The position numbers and the translations under genes were made by a program. A DNA stretch of 64,000 nucleotides from Emmonsiellopsis sp. PD_33 (lineage: Eukaryota > Ascomycota > Eurotiomycetes > Onygenales > Ajellomycetaceae): assembly GCA_032988165.1 (NCBI GenBank), contig JANTQF010000094.1:1-64000 (forward strand), read 5' to 3'. Shown here in pieces: positions 9,066 through 20,214 of this stretch. Each line of letters starts with the position of its first letter. Within the stretch, counting starts at the first letter, position 1. The notes under the pieces are model-generated. The model saw nothing but the letters and a program-made list of their open reading frames with translations. It was not told the origin of the DNA and did no database searches.

Positions 9066-11978
9066 TCACCGCCTCACCTTCTCCCCCGTCTCCCTCTCCG
9101 CCCTCTCCACTAACCTCACACAAATATCCCGCACATCATCCCCCACCCTCCAACTCGCCAACACAACACCTTGCCGGTCTAGGATATCCTGTGCCCTCTC
9201 CCAACGACGCCTCCACATCTCCTCTCGTTTATTAGGCACGGGAGCCGGACCTGGAGAGGACGAGGTGGACGTGGGATATGAATATGGCTGCTGCTGGAAC
9301 GGTGCGGGTGGAATGGGGGTGTCTGTACCTGTGTGTGGGGCTGGGGAGGAAGTTGGGAGGAGTTGCGATTGCGATTGCGGTGGTTTTGGATTTGTCTGGT
9401 TTGTCGTGCTTCGACGGGGTGGGGGGACGGGAGGAGGAGGTTGTTTGGAGCGGGACGGGTGGGGTGGTTCTAGTGAGGATGCTCCGTGAAGTGGGGGAGG
9501 AGCTTGGGGTTCCCAGTATGAGCGGGCAGAGGGGAGTTGATTGTAGATGTTTACGACTTTATTTCGGACGGCGGATGTGTAGCTTTCTTCGCTGTTGGTG
9601 AGGGATTGGTTTGTCGACGTGCGAGCTGGAGGGAGTGGTTTGGTATCAAGGGGTGATTGCTGGCCTTGAGTTTGTGAAGTCGAGAGACTCTGTGGTTTCT
9701 GAGGGAGAGGGGGTGCAGGTTTTCGCTTTATGCTGGTAGATGGCAAAGGTACATCCTTATTTTCGCTCGTTTCCACAGATCCGCTCCGAAGGGCGACGGG
9801 TTTCGAGGGTCGCAAGGGAGGTGCTTGTCGACTGCTGGCCGGGGACGCAGCCTTTTCAGCTTGAGTCATTGTAGACGGCTCATCTTCAATTTCAAGATCG
9901 ATTAAATTACCAATAGCCGCATTAACGTCGTCCTTTTCAGGCTCTTTCCGCTCCAGGTATTTCCGGGGCGGCAAGCTGGGTCGTGTCTCCGGCTCATCTG
10001 AGCGTTCTGGGGGAGAATCATCTGCATTACCTCGAGAAAGAGGCCTTTCCAAGTGCGAGAATGACTTATCGAAGAATTTACTCGTATGTGGCGTCGTCAC
10101 ATCACGAATGAATATCCCTAGAATTTTGCCTGGGTTGGCAACCACCAAGTCCGTGTATGTTTCAAGATCTGCCTCTCCGCTATCCCCTACCAGAATAAAC
10201 TGCCGTTCAGGGAAATCAAGCATGATCCTTTCAAGGGTCGGCTTCTTCTTTTCCGCAGTAGGTTCAAAGAGGCCTTGGAGCATTCCCGAGTATTGCTTCA
10301 AGTGGAATGATCCTGGCGGGAGGCCTGCCATCGCGAAAAAGCTTTTGAGCAATGGATATAGCTGCCATGGAGAATTCGAGACATAGTGTACTCTCACACC
10401 CATATCGGCCAATTTTGAGTACCATTCCTTCACACCAAGAACGGTAAGGTCACTAAGATTGCGTACAAAGGTATTCCGGAATATTTCTTTGGCTCCGCTG
10501 GCAATCGCGGAGTGTTTTATCGTATCGTCGATGTCACTAATCAGGCTAATTCCCCTTGGTTCGATGATTTTGACCTCTTCTGTTGCCGATAGATTCTCTG
10601 AAGCGAGAACTCTGATATGAGTGGGAACAAAATCGAGAGCAGCGCGGACAGAAAAGTGTCCGCCATCATTGGTTGACACCGTCCGTGACTGGCTTCTCTT
10701 GTCGTTAAAAAAGAAAACCGTGATGGGTATACTAATCATAGGATTCGTTAGGAAGGGACGAAGCCTTTCCATAAGCTGCGCATTTGCAGCGGAAATTTCG
10801 TCCTGGGTGATTGATAGACTCTGGTCAGTGTCCGTCCTAGATTGAGCCAGATTCCCACCACTTCGTGCCGAACCAGGCCGTAATTCAGGGTCTGTATCTC
10901 TCTGGACTCGATTGATAATGGACTGTTCCTGTTTCTCAATCACTGCTTCTTCATTCATTGACGCATTTGAAGGCCTATTATCAGTTGTGGCCGTAGACGG
11001 CGCTGGAATCCCACTCAACCGCCTAGCAAGGGATATCAAAATGCGATTTTTCCGATTCATCGGCCCCCGATGAGGCGCATAGATCCACCCTCTCACATCA
11101 ATATCCACAATCGCATTGTCCTGCTCATACTTCTCCCATTCCCGCTTCCAGTATTCCAACTGCCCCGTCGACGAGGGATCCTCCGGATCCTCAATCCACA
11201 CCTCTGGTGGAAACTGTCTATAATCCACCTCTGGCTGCTGCCGAACATGTCTCCTCCCATAACTAGGGAACAGCACCATTTCCTCATCCCCAAATCTCGC
11301 AGACTCAACATCAGGAAACCCACCAGGCGTATTCCTCGCATAGTCATCGTCATATTCCTGACTCTTCTGCGCCCACTGTGCCGAATATGCCTGTCGCAGC
11401 TCATTCGCAGCCTTCAGGTAGCCGTAGACTTTCCTCCTGCGCGTCCCACGCTCCCGACCACCCTCTTGCCCATATCCATAGCTAGAATCGCTGCCGGAAT
11501 CAGTCCTATAAGGCCCTGACGGCCCTGACTGTGGTGTCGTCATCTGGTAGACACTCTCCTCATCTTTCAAGCGCCGGCTGCTGGCGCCAAGTAACTGTCC
11601 GTTCCTGTAGCTAAAGCTGAATCGAGAATTCGCGGAGCTCCTAGTATCCGTAAATCTTGTACCAAGTCCGACCCCCTTCCTAGATTTCCGCTGTGAAAGC
11701 AGAGACGAAAGAAATCCTGGGGCCCTTTTGTTCTCCGCAGCAGCGATCTGCCTCAGCCGCCGTATCCGCTGCCTCTCGACGATCGCGCGGTAAACCCTCA
11801 AGTGCGTCCGCTGGCGGAATGCGGGGAGTATGTCGTGGCGGAAATCGAGGAATCGGGCTCGTACGCGCTGGCGGGTGTGCGGGAATAGGAAGCGGAGGAA
11901 GGAAAAAGTTGTACGGAGTTTGACGCCGGGCTTCACGGGGGTAAGCCGGGAACGGGTGGAGGGGGGTGGGGGAGCCAC
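9066..11978 (-). CDS. App1-like phosphatidate phosphatase (actin-patch protein family)
   Basis: A single open frame of up to 970 codons. The centre carries the HAD-type catalytic core of the App1 family: SLISDIDDTIKHSA with DxDxT near residues 482-486, then VHYVSNSPWQLYP and FILVGDSGEADLETY. Family members dephosphorylate phosphatidic acid to diacylglycerol and bind endocytic actin-patch proteins. The last 250 residues are proline-rich (PPPVPPPRRS and similar), as expected for SH3-domain partners. The start is uncertain. The long frame opens at a GTG with an in-frame TAA just upstream, and its first ATG is codon 146 (position 11543), giving 825 aa. The arginine-rich stretch before it looks like real protein, so an upstream exon with the true ATG is possible. 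The catalytic assignment is firm; the N-terminus is not. Confidence 0.87.
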   Translation of the reverse strand: MAPPPPSTRSRLTPVKPGVKLRTTFSFLRFLFPHTRQRVRARFLDFRHDILPAFRQRTHLRVYRAIVERQRIRRLRQIAAAENKRAPGFLSSLLSQRKSRKGVGLGTRFTDTRSSANSRFSFSYRNGQLLGASSRRLKDEESVYQMTTPQSGPSGPYRTDSGSDSSYGYGQEGGRERGTRRRKVYGYLKAANELRQAYSAQWAQKSQEYDDDYARNTPGGFPDVESARFGDEEMVLFPSYGRRHVRQQPEVDYRQFPPEVWIEDPEDPSSTGQLEYWKREWEKYEQDNAIVDIDVRGWIYAPHRGPMNRKNRILISLARRLSGIPAPSTATTDNRPSNASMNEEAVIEKQEQSIINRVQRDTDPELRPGSARSGGNLAQSRTDTDQSLSITQDEISAANAQLMERLRPFLTNPMISIPITVFFFNDKRSQSRTVSTNDGGHFSVRAALDFVPTHIRVLASENLSATEEVKIIEPRGISLISDIDDTIKHSAIASGAKEIFRNTFVRNLSDLTVLGVKEWYSKLADMGVRVHYVSNSPWQLYPLLKSFFAMAGLPPGSFHLKQYSGMLQGLFEPTAEKKKPTLERIMLDFPERQFILVGDSGEADLETYTDLVVANPGKILGIFIRDVTTPHTSKFFDKSFSHLERPLSRGNADDSPPERSDEPETRPSLPPRKYLERKEPEKDDVNAAIGNLIDLEIEDEPSTMTQAEKAASPASSRQAPPLRPSKPVALRSGSVETSENKDVPLPSTSIKRKPAPPLPQKPQSLSTSQTQGQQSPLDTKPLPPARTSTNQSLTNSEESYTSAVRNKVVNIYNQLPSARSYWEPQAPPPLHGASSLEPPHPSRSKQPPPPVPPPRRSTTNQTNPKPPQSQSQLLPTSSPAPHTGTDTPIPPAPFQQQPYSYPTSTSSSPGPAPVPNKREEMWRRRWERAQDILDRQGVVLASWRVGDDVRDICVRLVERAERETGEKVRR

Positions 11979-12237
11979 TTCGTATGTTGTTTAGGGGACA
12001 AAAAAGCGGTTGGGGAGTCGTTGCGGGTGGGGTCAGTGGGCTAGAGAGGTGCTGGGGGTGCTGGCGGGTTAGTTGATGGTGGTGGACTGCGGATTGGTAT
12101 GCGCTTGAAAGCGGGCACGGGTGGTGGAGAGAGACGGGGAATGTGAGAGAGGCGGTGGTAGTAGGTTGAGGAGGTGAAGAACTGCTAGGAGCAAGATGTT
12201 TCGGTATTCGAATCTACAAGGTAAAAGCAATTGGGAT

Positions 12238-12263
12238 GGTTGAGGTTGAGGTTGAGGTTGAGG
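12238..12263 (+). repeat. Tandem hexanucleotide GGTTGA, about 4.3 copies
   Basis: Four perfect GGTTGA units in a row. On the minus strand they read TCAACC and encode Thr-Ser repeats in a short frame. Confidence 0.85.
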
Positions 12264-12344
12264 ACGCGGAGTCTGGCTGGTGAGGTTTTCGTCGATCTGG
12301 CAGGAAGGATGAAGTCATCGCCAACCCGACGGTAGCGACGATGG

Positions 12345-12383
12345 AAATATCAAAATATCAAAATATCAAAATATCAAAATATC
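12345..12383 (+). repeat. Tandem 8-mer AAAATATC, about 4.9 copies
   Basis: Five consecutive units of AAAATATC, the first lacking one base. This is a local AT-rich microsatellite in otherwise normal DNA. Confidence 0.9.
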
Positions 12384-12625
12384 CAGCACCGAACATGGAA
12401 CAGAGATAAAACTTCACAATATTGAATGGGGATATATTTGGTATCTCGAAAATCAATCGATATATAGTGTCATTAAATTGCCCAATAATACCCTCCCTAG
12501 ACACCAACCCTTTAACGCCCCCTATATATCCACCAATATCGTACAGGCGTAACCAGTTCAACGCCCCTATATTACACAGTTATGTCTATCGCCACTCATT
12601 CTAGCCATCTCCGTTTGCAGCACCA

Positions 12626-14888
12626 TCACACAGACTCCTCCCGCTCCGCATAATCAACCTTCTCCTTCCCCCTCGTCCTCCTCGAGGCGCGCGAAGGAGT
12701 CTTCGGCGGGGATGTTTCTTCAGCAGATAGGTCGACAGAGGGTAACTCCTCATCTTCGCTACTAGAAGGCACCGGCTCAGCCTTCTTAGCTCTTCGTCGT
12801 TTTACCGGTGCTTTTTCCGCGGCTGTAGACTTTGTCGTTTTCGATCCCGCCTGCACTCCACCACTCTCATCCTCCACGTCCGAATTCTTTGCCTTCCGAC
12901 TTCTCTTCCGCCGATTTCCAGATCCCGTCTTAGCAACGATTGTCTCTGCGATTTCAAGTTTCGTGGCCTTTTTCTCCGGTTGCAACCACTGTTCCATTCC
13001 GGGTGGCCAGTAAACCCGGCCTTCCGGCCCGCCCATTCCTACTTCTTCCTCTGGAACAATAACAGGAGCTATTGTTTCATCCTCACTCCCCGAATCCCGT
13101 TTGGAAGATGCCTTCTTCTTCTTCGTGGCCGTTGTTTTCTTCGCCCTGGTCCTCCTAAGGTTATTGGTATCCGTGCGCGTAAAAGGTATGACCTCGTTTA
13201 TTTTCTCGAAGCCGGGAAGTTTATACGTTCTCATCAGGTCGAAGACGGCTTGTTCTTTATCCTTGGCTTCGATCATCAGGTCCATAGTTGGGTCACAGGG
13301 AGGCAGCATCTGGACACGGGGGTTATGTTTGCGCCGTTGCGTCTTTGTGATAGCAGCGGGTGTTTGTTCGGAATAGTGCATTTTCTGCGTGATGCCTTTC
13401 CGTGTCCAGGTCGCAGCGATGCGGTCGTATAGATTCGTGATATCCAACGTCCCCTCGCGGATCTTGCTCGCGTCAAAGTTTATATTGTGATGATGGTAGT
13501 CGAGGACGAGGGGGATATTCAGTTCCTCACAGATGGGCAGGAGGTCATGGACGGTCCAGCTCACATCGTCGTTTTCCAAGACGAGGCGGTTCTTGATATC
13601 TTCTGACAAGATTTTGTAGTTTTCCCTAAATCTCTCGAGGGTGGCTTGTTTATCCCCAAAGACACCACCCATGTGGAGGATCATGACTGCATCACGGTTC
13701 AGCTGGGGTGGTAATTTCAACAACCTCAGCATCTCAGCATGGTACTCGAGATCCCGTATCGAATTCTCGATGACACTTGCTCGCGGTGACGCCAATTGCG
13801 TAAACTATGTCAATGTCAATCAGTAAACCGCCTCAAATTGAAAGGAAAAGATGACACAATCTATCATACCTGACCCGGATGCGTAGTAAGCCTATGCCCC
13901 AACTCCCCCGCCACCCTCCCAACCTCCTCAAGAACCCCCTTCGCAAACGGCTCAAGTGGATACCCATGCTCCGCATGGCTCGCAAACGGAAATATCTCAC
14001 TCGACAACCTCATAAATCGAATCCCATACCGATTATTCCACCTGAGCATCTTCACAACGTCCCGCGCATTCGCCAGCCCCAGCGCTTGTACATAAGCCAA
14101 CCCGAGCGCAACATCCGGCGGCTGGTCGCGATCAGGTCTATTTTTCGTCCGGTGGGCGGGCTGCGAGGCGTCCTTTAATGGATGGCGATTTTCGAGAATC
14201 GAGGCAATGCGACACGTTCGGGAGCTGAAGACGGGCGGGTCAGAGGTGCGGAGGTAGGTGTTTAGGCAGGCCTGATGTATTTTATTATAAGCGGATAGTC
14301 TTTTGATTTTTTTGGGAAGTACATAGCGATTTGAGGGATAGTACTCACGTATCCCAACCGGCCCTTCCAGGGGAGAGGGAGATAGCTGCTATTAACTGGA
14401 GGAGGCCGGGAGAGCGCCTCCTTCACCTCCTCCACATCGACAGGAACATCGCCATTCGCTTCTGGATCGAATACCCCAGCGGCTTGCGTCTTGCTGGCGC
14501 TTGGTGGTGCGCGCGCAGTTCTAGGCTCGAGATCAATAGGCGCATCAGAGAGCGATGCTTCAGACTTGGACTGAGCGACGTCATCGCTGATCGAGCGCGC
14601 AAACAGCGCTGGTTCAACAGTACTATCAGGCCCTTGGGCCCCAACACTCAACGTAGATTGGTTCCGTTTTCTGCTCATGCTGATCACGGAGCGCGTATCC
14701 CGTAGCTGTCCTTGTGTGCGCGACGCATGGCGCTGGAGGTCGGGTGGGTGGCCATGGGCGTTACGATGTCTGGTTGCGAAAAAGTGTATGGAAGGTTTTG
14801 TGGGGGCTGGTGGTGTCAAGGGTCTGAGTCTGAGGCGGGTAGGAATTCGAAGAGCATGTTTTGAGGACAGGGTGACAAACCCTGACAT
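12626..14888 (-). CDS. uvdE: UV-damage endonuclease, UVDE/Uve1 family
   Basis: Exons on the minus strand are 14888-14349, 14271-13870 and 13804-12626, all in phase, giving 706 aa. UVDE nicks DNA just 5' of cyclobutane dimers, 6-4 photoproducts and other distortions, starting an excision pathway independent of nucleotide excision repair. Landmarks are LGYACLNTYLR, MLRWNNRYGIRFMRLSSEIFPFASH, HRLTTHPGQFTQLASPR, MILHMGGVFGDK, RLVLENDDVSWTVHDLLP, LPLVLDYHHHNI-type metal ligands (here IPLVLDYHHHNI) and KMHYSEQ. The C-terminal 150 residues are lysine-rich with KKTTATKKKK and RRKRSRK, likely nuclear-localising. The N-terminus has few acidic residues and many Arg/Ser/Thr, resembling a mitochondrial presequence. 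A second Met at residue 71 (MSRKRNQ, position 14678) could start a nuclear form. Confidence 0.93.
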
Positions 14889-17571
14889 AGTACTGGTGTT
14901 AAGGTAGATGTCACATTGTTTGGCGCATGTTGGGATGTTTGCGAGTGGTGATGCGATGCGATGTGATGTTGGCGCGCGGAAGTTTGGTGGTCGCGTCGCC
15001 TATTGAATTGCCCCTTAAAGATAGACGCGAAATTGGCGCGAGGAGGGGACTTGTGGTCGGTCGTAGTTCGCTCACTTGTATTTACTGCTTTATTACTGCG
15101 GGCTACTAATTTGTTTTAACAATGGATGCTATAATTATATATAATCCTATTGTAGATTGACATTTCATAACCCTCATAGACTCCCACTTAGGGGACATAT
15201 GTCGACGACAATAGTCATCTATGTATCCTTTTGGGACTATTGCCAAAATTCATAGAAAATGGCCCCTTCATGAACTGTATTCTATTTAAATAAGTTCCTA
15301 TCCATATCGTACACGCAAGTTCAGTCAAGTTGAATGGGTCTTCGTAGGAGCACAGCGGCAACATCGCCCGTTCAAGAAGACTTGGGGGGTAGGTTTTCAG
15401 GCCAATCAGACTGTGATGAGGATGAGTAGATTCGAACAGTCACGGCCGAAATGTGCTGCATAGCCTAGTACTTCTGTGCCACGAGTTGGCCGGCTCTGTT
15501 CGCCTGTGTATCACTCTGGTGTTTCAAAGAAAGATCGCCAGAAGGTAATGGATAGTGTTATTCCAGGGTATAAATGGAGATACATCTCAAGGACTCTCTC
15601 TCCTAAGAGATCTCGTTGATTGACGCGGGCAACATGATATCCAGATTGAAGGCGCGGAGAAATATGGGACAGATTCATGGGTAAAATAGGAACAGCATAT
15701 CCATCGTGGAATTGTAGATATCAAAACGGGTGGTTGAAGGTAGTATGATTCGTCATATTCCGGTTCCAAATCCGACGGATTAAAAACCATCCCAGAAGAT
15801 CCTTTTGGTCCAAACTATCTCCTTCCCGCCGTTTGACAGGGACTGCCGTTTGCGTTCTGCATTCCGGTGACACAACCCACCGGGGTTAAGTATGAAATGC
15901 TGAGGATCGTGTTATCCAGCATGACGGAAGCATCTCACGGCCCAGGGGCGTGGAACATCTTCCAAATAAGACAGCCAATAATGGACTCGATGGGGCCTAA
16001 AGTTGCGGGGACACAGGGGCCATGCTTGCTACCTACCAAAAAATGGCGGGGACGAAAAAGAAGAAAAAGGAAGAACAATGCACAGCTTGAGTGAGATAGG
16101 CGCATTTGGCACAAATAGCGCTTCGAGAGTGTTTCTGAGGTTTCAAGCAACATTTGTTGTCCCAGCCATAATGGTTTCATGTTTTATCAACCCTTACTTG
16201 AGAAACGGAAAGTTTGCGATCAGCATGGACAAAACAGCATGGAGAATCTTTCCTTTGCTGGTCAATATTTGAGTTGGTTGGTTGAATTCTATGCATTGAT
16301 CGGGAAACATGACAGCCATTGGCCTGTTGGGACTCGTCTTTGTTTCGCTCGAGGAGAAACATGTAATGCCTTGGCAGCAAAAACATCATTTTTGTTGAAG
16401 TTTCAACGTTTCAGCACCCTTGCTCACTGGCTAGAGGGGGTGTCAAGTCCCATCTCTTCGAGACGGGTGGCTGCTCCATCCCGCCAACGAAACGGAGACA
16501 TGCAGAAACGCCAGCGCCCGCGTGTGCATTGCGCGAGTAATCAAGCCGGGGTTCTAGAAGGCGATTTGACGCAGAGGGCCATGGAGTTTCGACGGCTCGT
16601 TTATTGGCCCGGGGGCTCTCCTCTGTTGCAGCCGTTTCTGTGGTGACAGGCGAGTAAAGTGGACTGGGCGAAACGATTCGACGACGAGGGTCAGTGCCAT
16701 GACTAGCTGTATGCAGGCAGCGATTGACTGCAGATGAGGACAAGAGTCAATGAACAGAGCTCAACGCCCCAACAAGAGAGCGTGCGCAGCGACAGACACC
16801 AGAGGAACACAGAGGATGAAGCAAGTCGCGGAGAAGAGAAGCTGAAGTTGGGATGGGATGAGATAGAAGAATCCGGTCTGATAGGGAAGCGAATCATGTG
16901 ATAGACACAGGGTGTATTTAATACCGTCGCGTACGCCAATACCAAACTGCCCGCCAATAGCGCGCGGCTGTCCGCCCAGGCCCAACGCCGACGCCGTAAC
17001 GGGCGCGTCATTACAGTATCAGCCGCCCGCGACAGCCAGACCTCCTCGACGACATCGACATCCTCCCCCTATCCTATCCCGTCTTGCGCCCTCGCTCCCG
17101 GCCAGTCCCCCGTGCTGCTTCTTGTCCTTGTCTGCGTGCGTCGACCGCGCATTCATGGCTGGCCACTGGACGTGACCGTCTCTCGGTTGGTTGCTCTGCC
17201 CTCTGCTTGCCACGCCCGGGGCTGGACACCCTCCCCTTGCCTCACCTTTGTCCCACCAATTCCCTCCCTTTCCGCTGGCTGTCCTCTGGCCTCCTCTCTC
17301 CCGCCTCTCAACTCTGCCTAGCACGCCCTCGATCTCCTTTGTCTGCTCGGTACCTCCTACGAGCATCGACGCCACGCACCGACTTGGAACTGGGCGTGGG
17401 AACTGGCCTCGTGAACACACCCGAGTGCAGTGATTGAGGACGGACCCGTGCAGTGCAGCTTGCCACTCTAGGTTGCTGTCGAACAGTTCTGGCTTGTATA
17501 AAGCATGCATCCGTGATCAGCAGCCTTCTTACATATCTTGCAACCGCTTTTTACAATTTCCCATAGGCATC
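14889..17571. other. Long region without a recognised gene
   Basis: About 2.7 kb. It starts with AT-rich sequence near 15100-15300, then mixed sequence with short frames that overlap in several phases. The right 600 bp is C/T-rich and probably belongs to the leader and promoter of the gene at 17572; a TTTCCCATAG acceptor-like site lies six bases before its ATG, so a leader intron is likely. No conserved protein was recognised. Confidence 0.5.
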
Positions 17572-18585
17572 ATGGCAAACTATCTGCTGGCTCCAGAGGA
17601 CATCATGCTTCCTCCCAGCCCTCCGGAATATGCGGACTCGACAAGCAACAATTCTCCCTCCGTTATCCCAACAGAATCGAAACCGTCGAGTGACGACGAG
17701 GATACGGATGCCACTAGACTGGCGAGAATGACACCTCTGTCACTTCCCCCGACTCTACATATCCTTCCCAAGCCCTATTCTCCCCTGGGCAAAACTCATC
17801 TGCGTTCACGGTCTCTGGCGGGGTCTCCAGGGGCGCCTTGTATGGCTCGTGCTCACTCCTCACCCGGAATGGACTCGCGCGGTCGTTACATATACGGTGG
17901 AAGCCCTGGGCGGCCGTCTAGTCCCCACGATTCGTCCCTTAGACGCCAAAGTCCCCTACGAGTTACCGTGGAGGATAGCCCATACCCCAACGTTAGTACG
18001 TTGAATATATCGGAGACCATATCAGAGCACCCAGAGCTTCAAACTACACCAGTATCAAGAAAGATGCAATTGGATGTGAATGCAACCTCTCCAACCTTAT
18101 CTCCAGGAATACACAATACGTTTCCTCGCACCGCTAGACGGCGACCTTCCTCACCCCTCCATCCTGGGAATAGTAGCCCCAGTTCGATACAATCCTCTCC
18201 TCTTGTTATCCCTACCAAATTCAACGAACCTTATCCAGCATATTCGTTTTCCTCCATCTCGTCGATGCCCTCCACGCCATCAAGCATGCGCTCGCGTAGC
18301 CCTAGCATCTCGTCATTAGAAACCATTCCAGATATCCCAGATGCCGAAGCCGCGGCAATTGAAGCCGACCGGATTGCGAAGCTGAAGGCTGCCGCAGATA
18401 AAGCTGATGCGGCTGCCAATGGGGACCTCAATCGAAGGCGGAGTGCCATTGATGTTTCTGGCTCCTCTAGTCCGCTGGGAAACCCACGGTTTGGGCTTGC
18501 CCGGGCCGATAAACGGAAACGCTGGAGCGTTTGCGGGGCTGAGGGACGGCAAGATCTGGATCTTGAGACTATATGGGAAGATTAA
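17572..18585 (+). CDS. Serine/proline-rich protein of unknown function
   Basis: A single exon of 337 aa starting MANYLLAPEDIMLPPSPPEY. The open frame continues upstream without an ATG, so this ATG is chosen. The body is low-complexity Ser/Pro with many SP and TP sites, as in proteins phosphorylated by proline-directed kinases. An Ala-rich helix (AEAAAIEADRIAKLKAAADK) lies near residues 275-300. The end, KRKRWSVCGAEGRQDLDLE then TIWED, looks like a conserved tail shared by uncharacterised mould proteins. No catalytic domain or membrane segment is present. It is probably a cytoplasmic or nuclear regulatory protein, but this is inference. Confidence 0.72.
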   Translation: MANYLLAPEDIMLPPSPPEYADSTSNNSPSVIPTESKPSSDDEDTDATRLARMTPLSLPPTLHILPKPYSPLGKTHLRSRSLAGSPGAPCMARAHSSPGMDSRGRYIYGGSPGRPSSPHDSSLRRQSPLRVTVEDSPYPNVSTLNISETISEHPELQTTPVSRKMQLDVNATSPTLSPGIHNTFPRTARRRPSSPLHPGNSSPSSIQSSPLVIPTKFNEPYPAYSFSSISSMPSTPSSMRSRSPSISSLETIPDIPDAEAAAIEADRIAKLKAAADKADAAANGDLNRRRSAIDVSGSSSPLGNPRFGLARADKRKRWSVCGAEGRQDLDLETIWED

Positions 18586-20214
18586 CCTATTATCCTCTTG
18601 GAAGGAAAGACATTCAATATGGCTATCGTCTCCTTCATACGACAGACTTTCAAAAACATACCCCTTGACTCTATCAATCAACCATCACCTTTTTCCCCGC
18701 TTGTCTGTGGCGCACAACTGTTGTAACAATATACTTTTCCATTTCTAGTCATATTTCCACCATGAACAGTTTGGCGTTGGTTGAGCAAGTTTGCGATACC
18801 CCATTACTCTCTTTTATTCGGCTCTTTTTTCAGTTCCTTTCTCCTGCTGCTGCTGTTGATCGAATTACACACGTTTTCTAGTGTTTGTGCCTCCATTCTC
18901 TCTCTCATTCTGCTTTATCCTGCGTTTTTCGTTACCGGCGCATACTATCTATCGAGCATTATCCTGATGTTTTCCAACAAATAACTGGCTTTGACGACCA
19001 AAACCGGAGCCGCAAAACCCAAAATGCCCATCCACATACCCTATTCATTTCATGCCAACACCGGTTGGTTGCAGCCTGCAGGTCTTGCCAGGCAGCTTCT
19101 TACGATCTTGACGACGCGGAAAACCTACAAAAGCATCCAGCATTCATCGATGGGGCGGATATTTTATTTTATTTTCCCAAGTTTTTTCTCTCGTGCAGAC
19201 CCGTCGGAGGCTGAGGGACTGTTTCCCTGCGCGCCGTAGCTGGCGAACTTCGCACGCACGTATTGTACCGTTACTTGGCAAGGTCCGGCATGTATTTGTA
19301 CAGTATAGCTTTGATCGAAAATATGCATATACGTAGTAATAACAATGATGCGTCCAGAAGTACGAGTTTCGCGGTTGTCTTTTCAATGTATGCGCGTGGC
19401 TCAACCAGTCGATTGGTGCGGGTTAGAGGCGGGAGGAAACCATGGTTCCGCTCCGGCGTGGGGAAATGATATTGCGGCTCATCCCATCCCCATCCCATCA
19501 CCACGACATTTGTCCATCCTGTCAGCAAGATTCATTGCCATCGTTTCAACTTCCCTACTCTCTAAAATGAAGAAAAGGTTAGCTATTGCCTTGCGCATTC
19601 CAAGGGTATGTATGTATCAATTGAATTTGAAGTCTGGGGTTATGCATGCTGACTTTACGCGACAGAGGAGATAGGAGACGCGAAGAGGGTTCCTAGGGAT
19701 GAATATCGTTGCGAACGAACACATGAATGAATCTTGCTTTTTCTTTCCGTCGAAGCGGATGTGGTAGTTATCTCATCTTTCCCCAGCAAAAGCAAACTTG
19801 ATGTCATCTATCTCATTTAGCATCCACCATCCCAGTTGCATCGGCCAGTGTGTCCCGCTCTCCGCCTCGCCTCACGGATCTGGTGGCGTGCTATCCGGGA
19901 CCCCCCCCCCTTTTTTTTTTCACGGACTTCGGATTTCTAGGCTGTGTGTGGGGTTTTACGTACAATTCCTACCTTAACTCGAAGCCATTCTTTGAAATCC
20001 TGCCGCGTCGATCGCGCGGGCTCTTGTGTTGCCAAGAGGAGCGTGTTGCTGGACTTCAAAGGAAATTCTCCGGGATTTGGAAGCTTTCTTTCGCTCAGCG
20101 GAAGCGCAGAGGCGGCGCCGGTGGCGAACTGGGCGTGTTTTTAAAAGAGAGGAGGCCTGGAGGATGCGGTTAAAATGCATCCCTGTATTTGGCTTTTCTT
20201 GCTGAACCACCTTC
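18586..20214. other. Intergenic region
   Basis: The 3' flank of the Ser/Pro-rich gene is T-rich. A C run followed by a T run lies near 19901-19920. No gene was recognised. Confidence 0.5.

Larger units (their letters stand above)
11979..12625. other. Region between the App1-like and UVDE genes
   Basis: Holds the probable promoter and leader of the App1-like gene, two short tandem repeats and the 3' flank of the UVDE gene. A short minus-strand frame opening at an ATG near 12314 could be an upstream ORF or the missing first exon of the App1-like gene. No clear donor-acceptor pair was found. Confidence 0.4.

Noticed and set aside
9040..9601. 149- and 107-codon plus-strand frames near 9.3 kb
   Set aside because: They oppose the proline-rich C-terminus of the App1-like protein, whose GC-rich codons open the other strand.
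10621..11519. Plus-strand frames across the App1-like gene
   Set aside because: Antisense shadows of a long frame with clear catalytic motifs.
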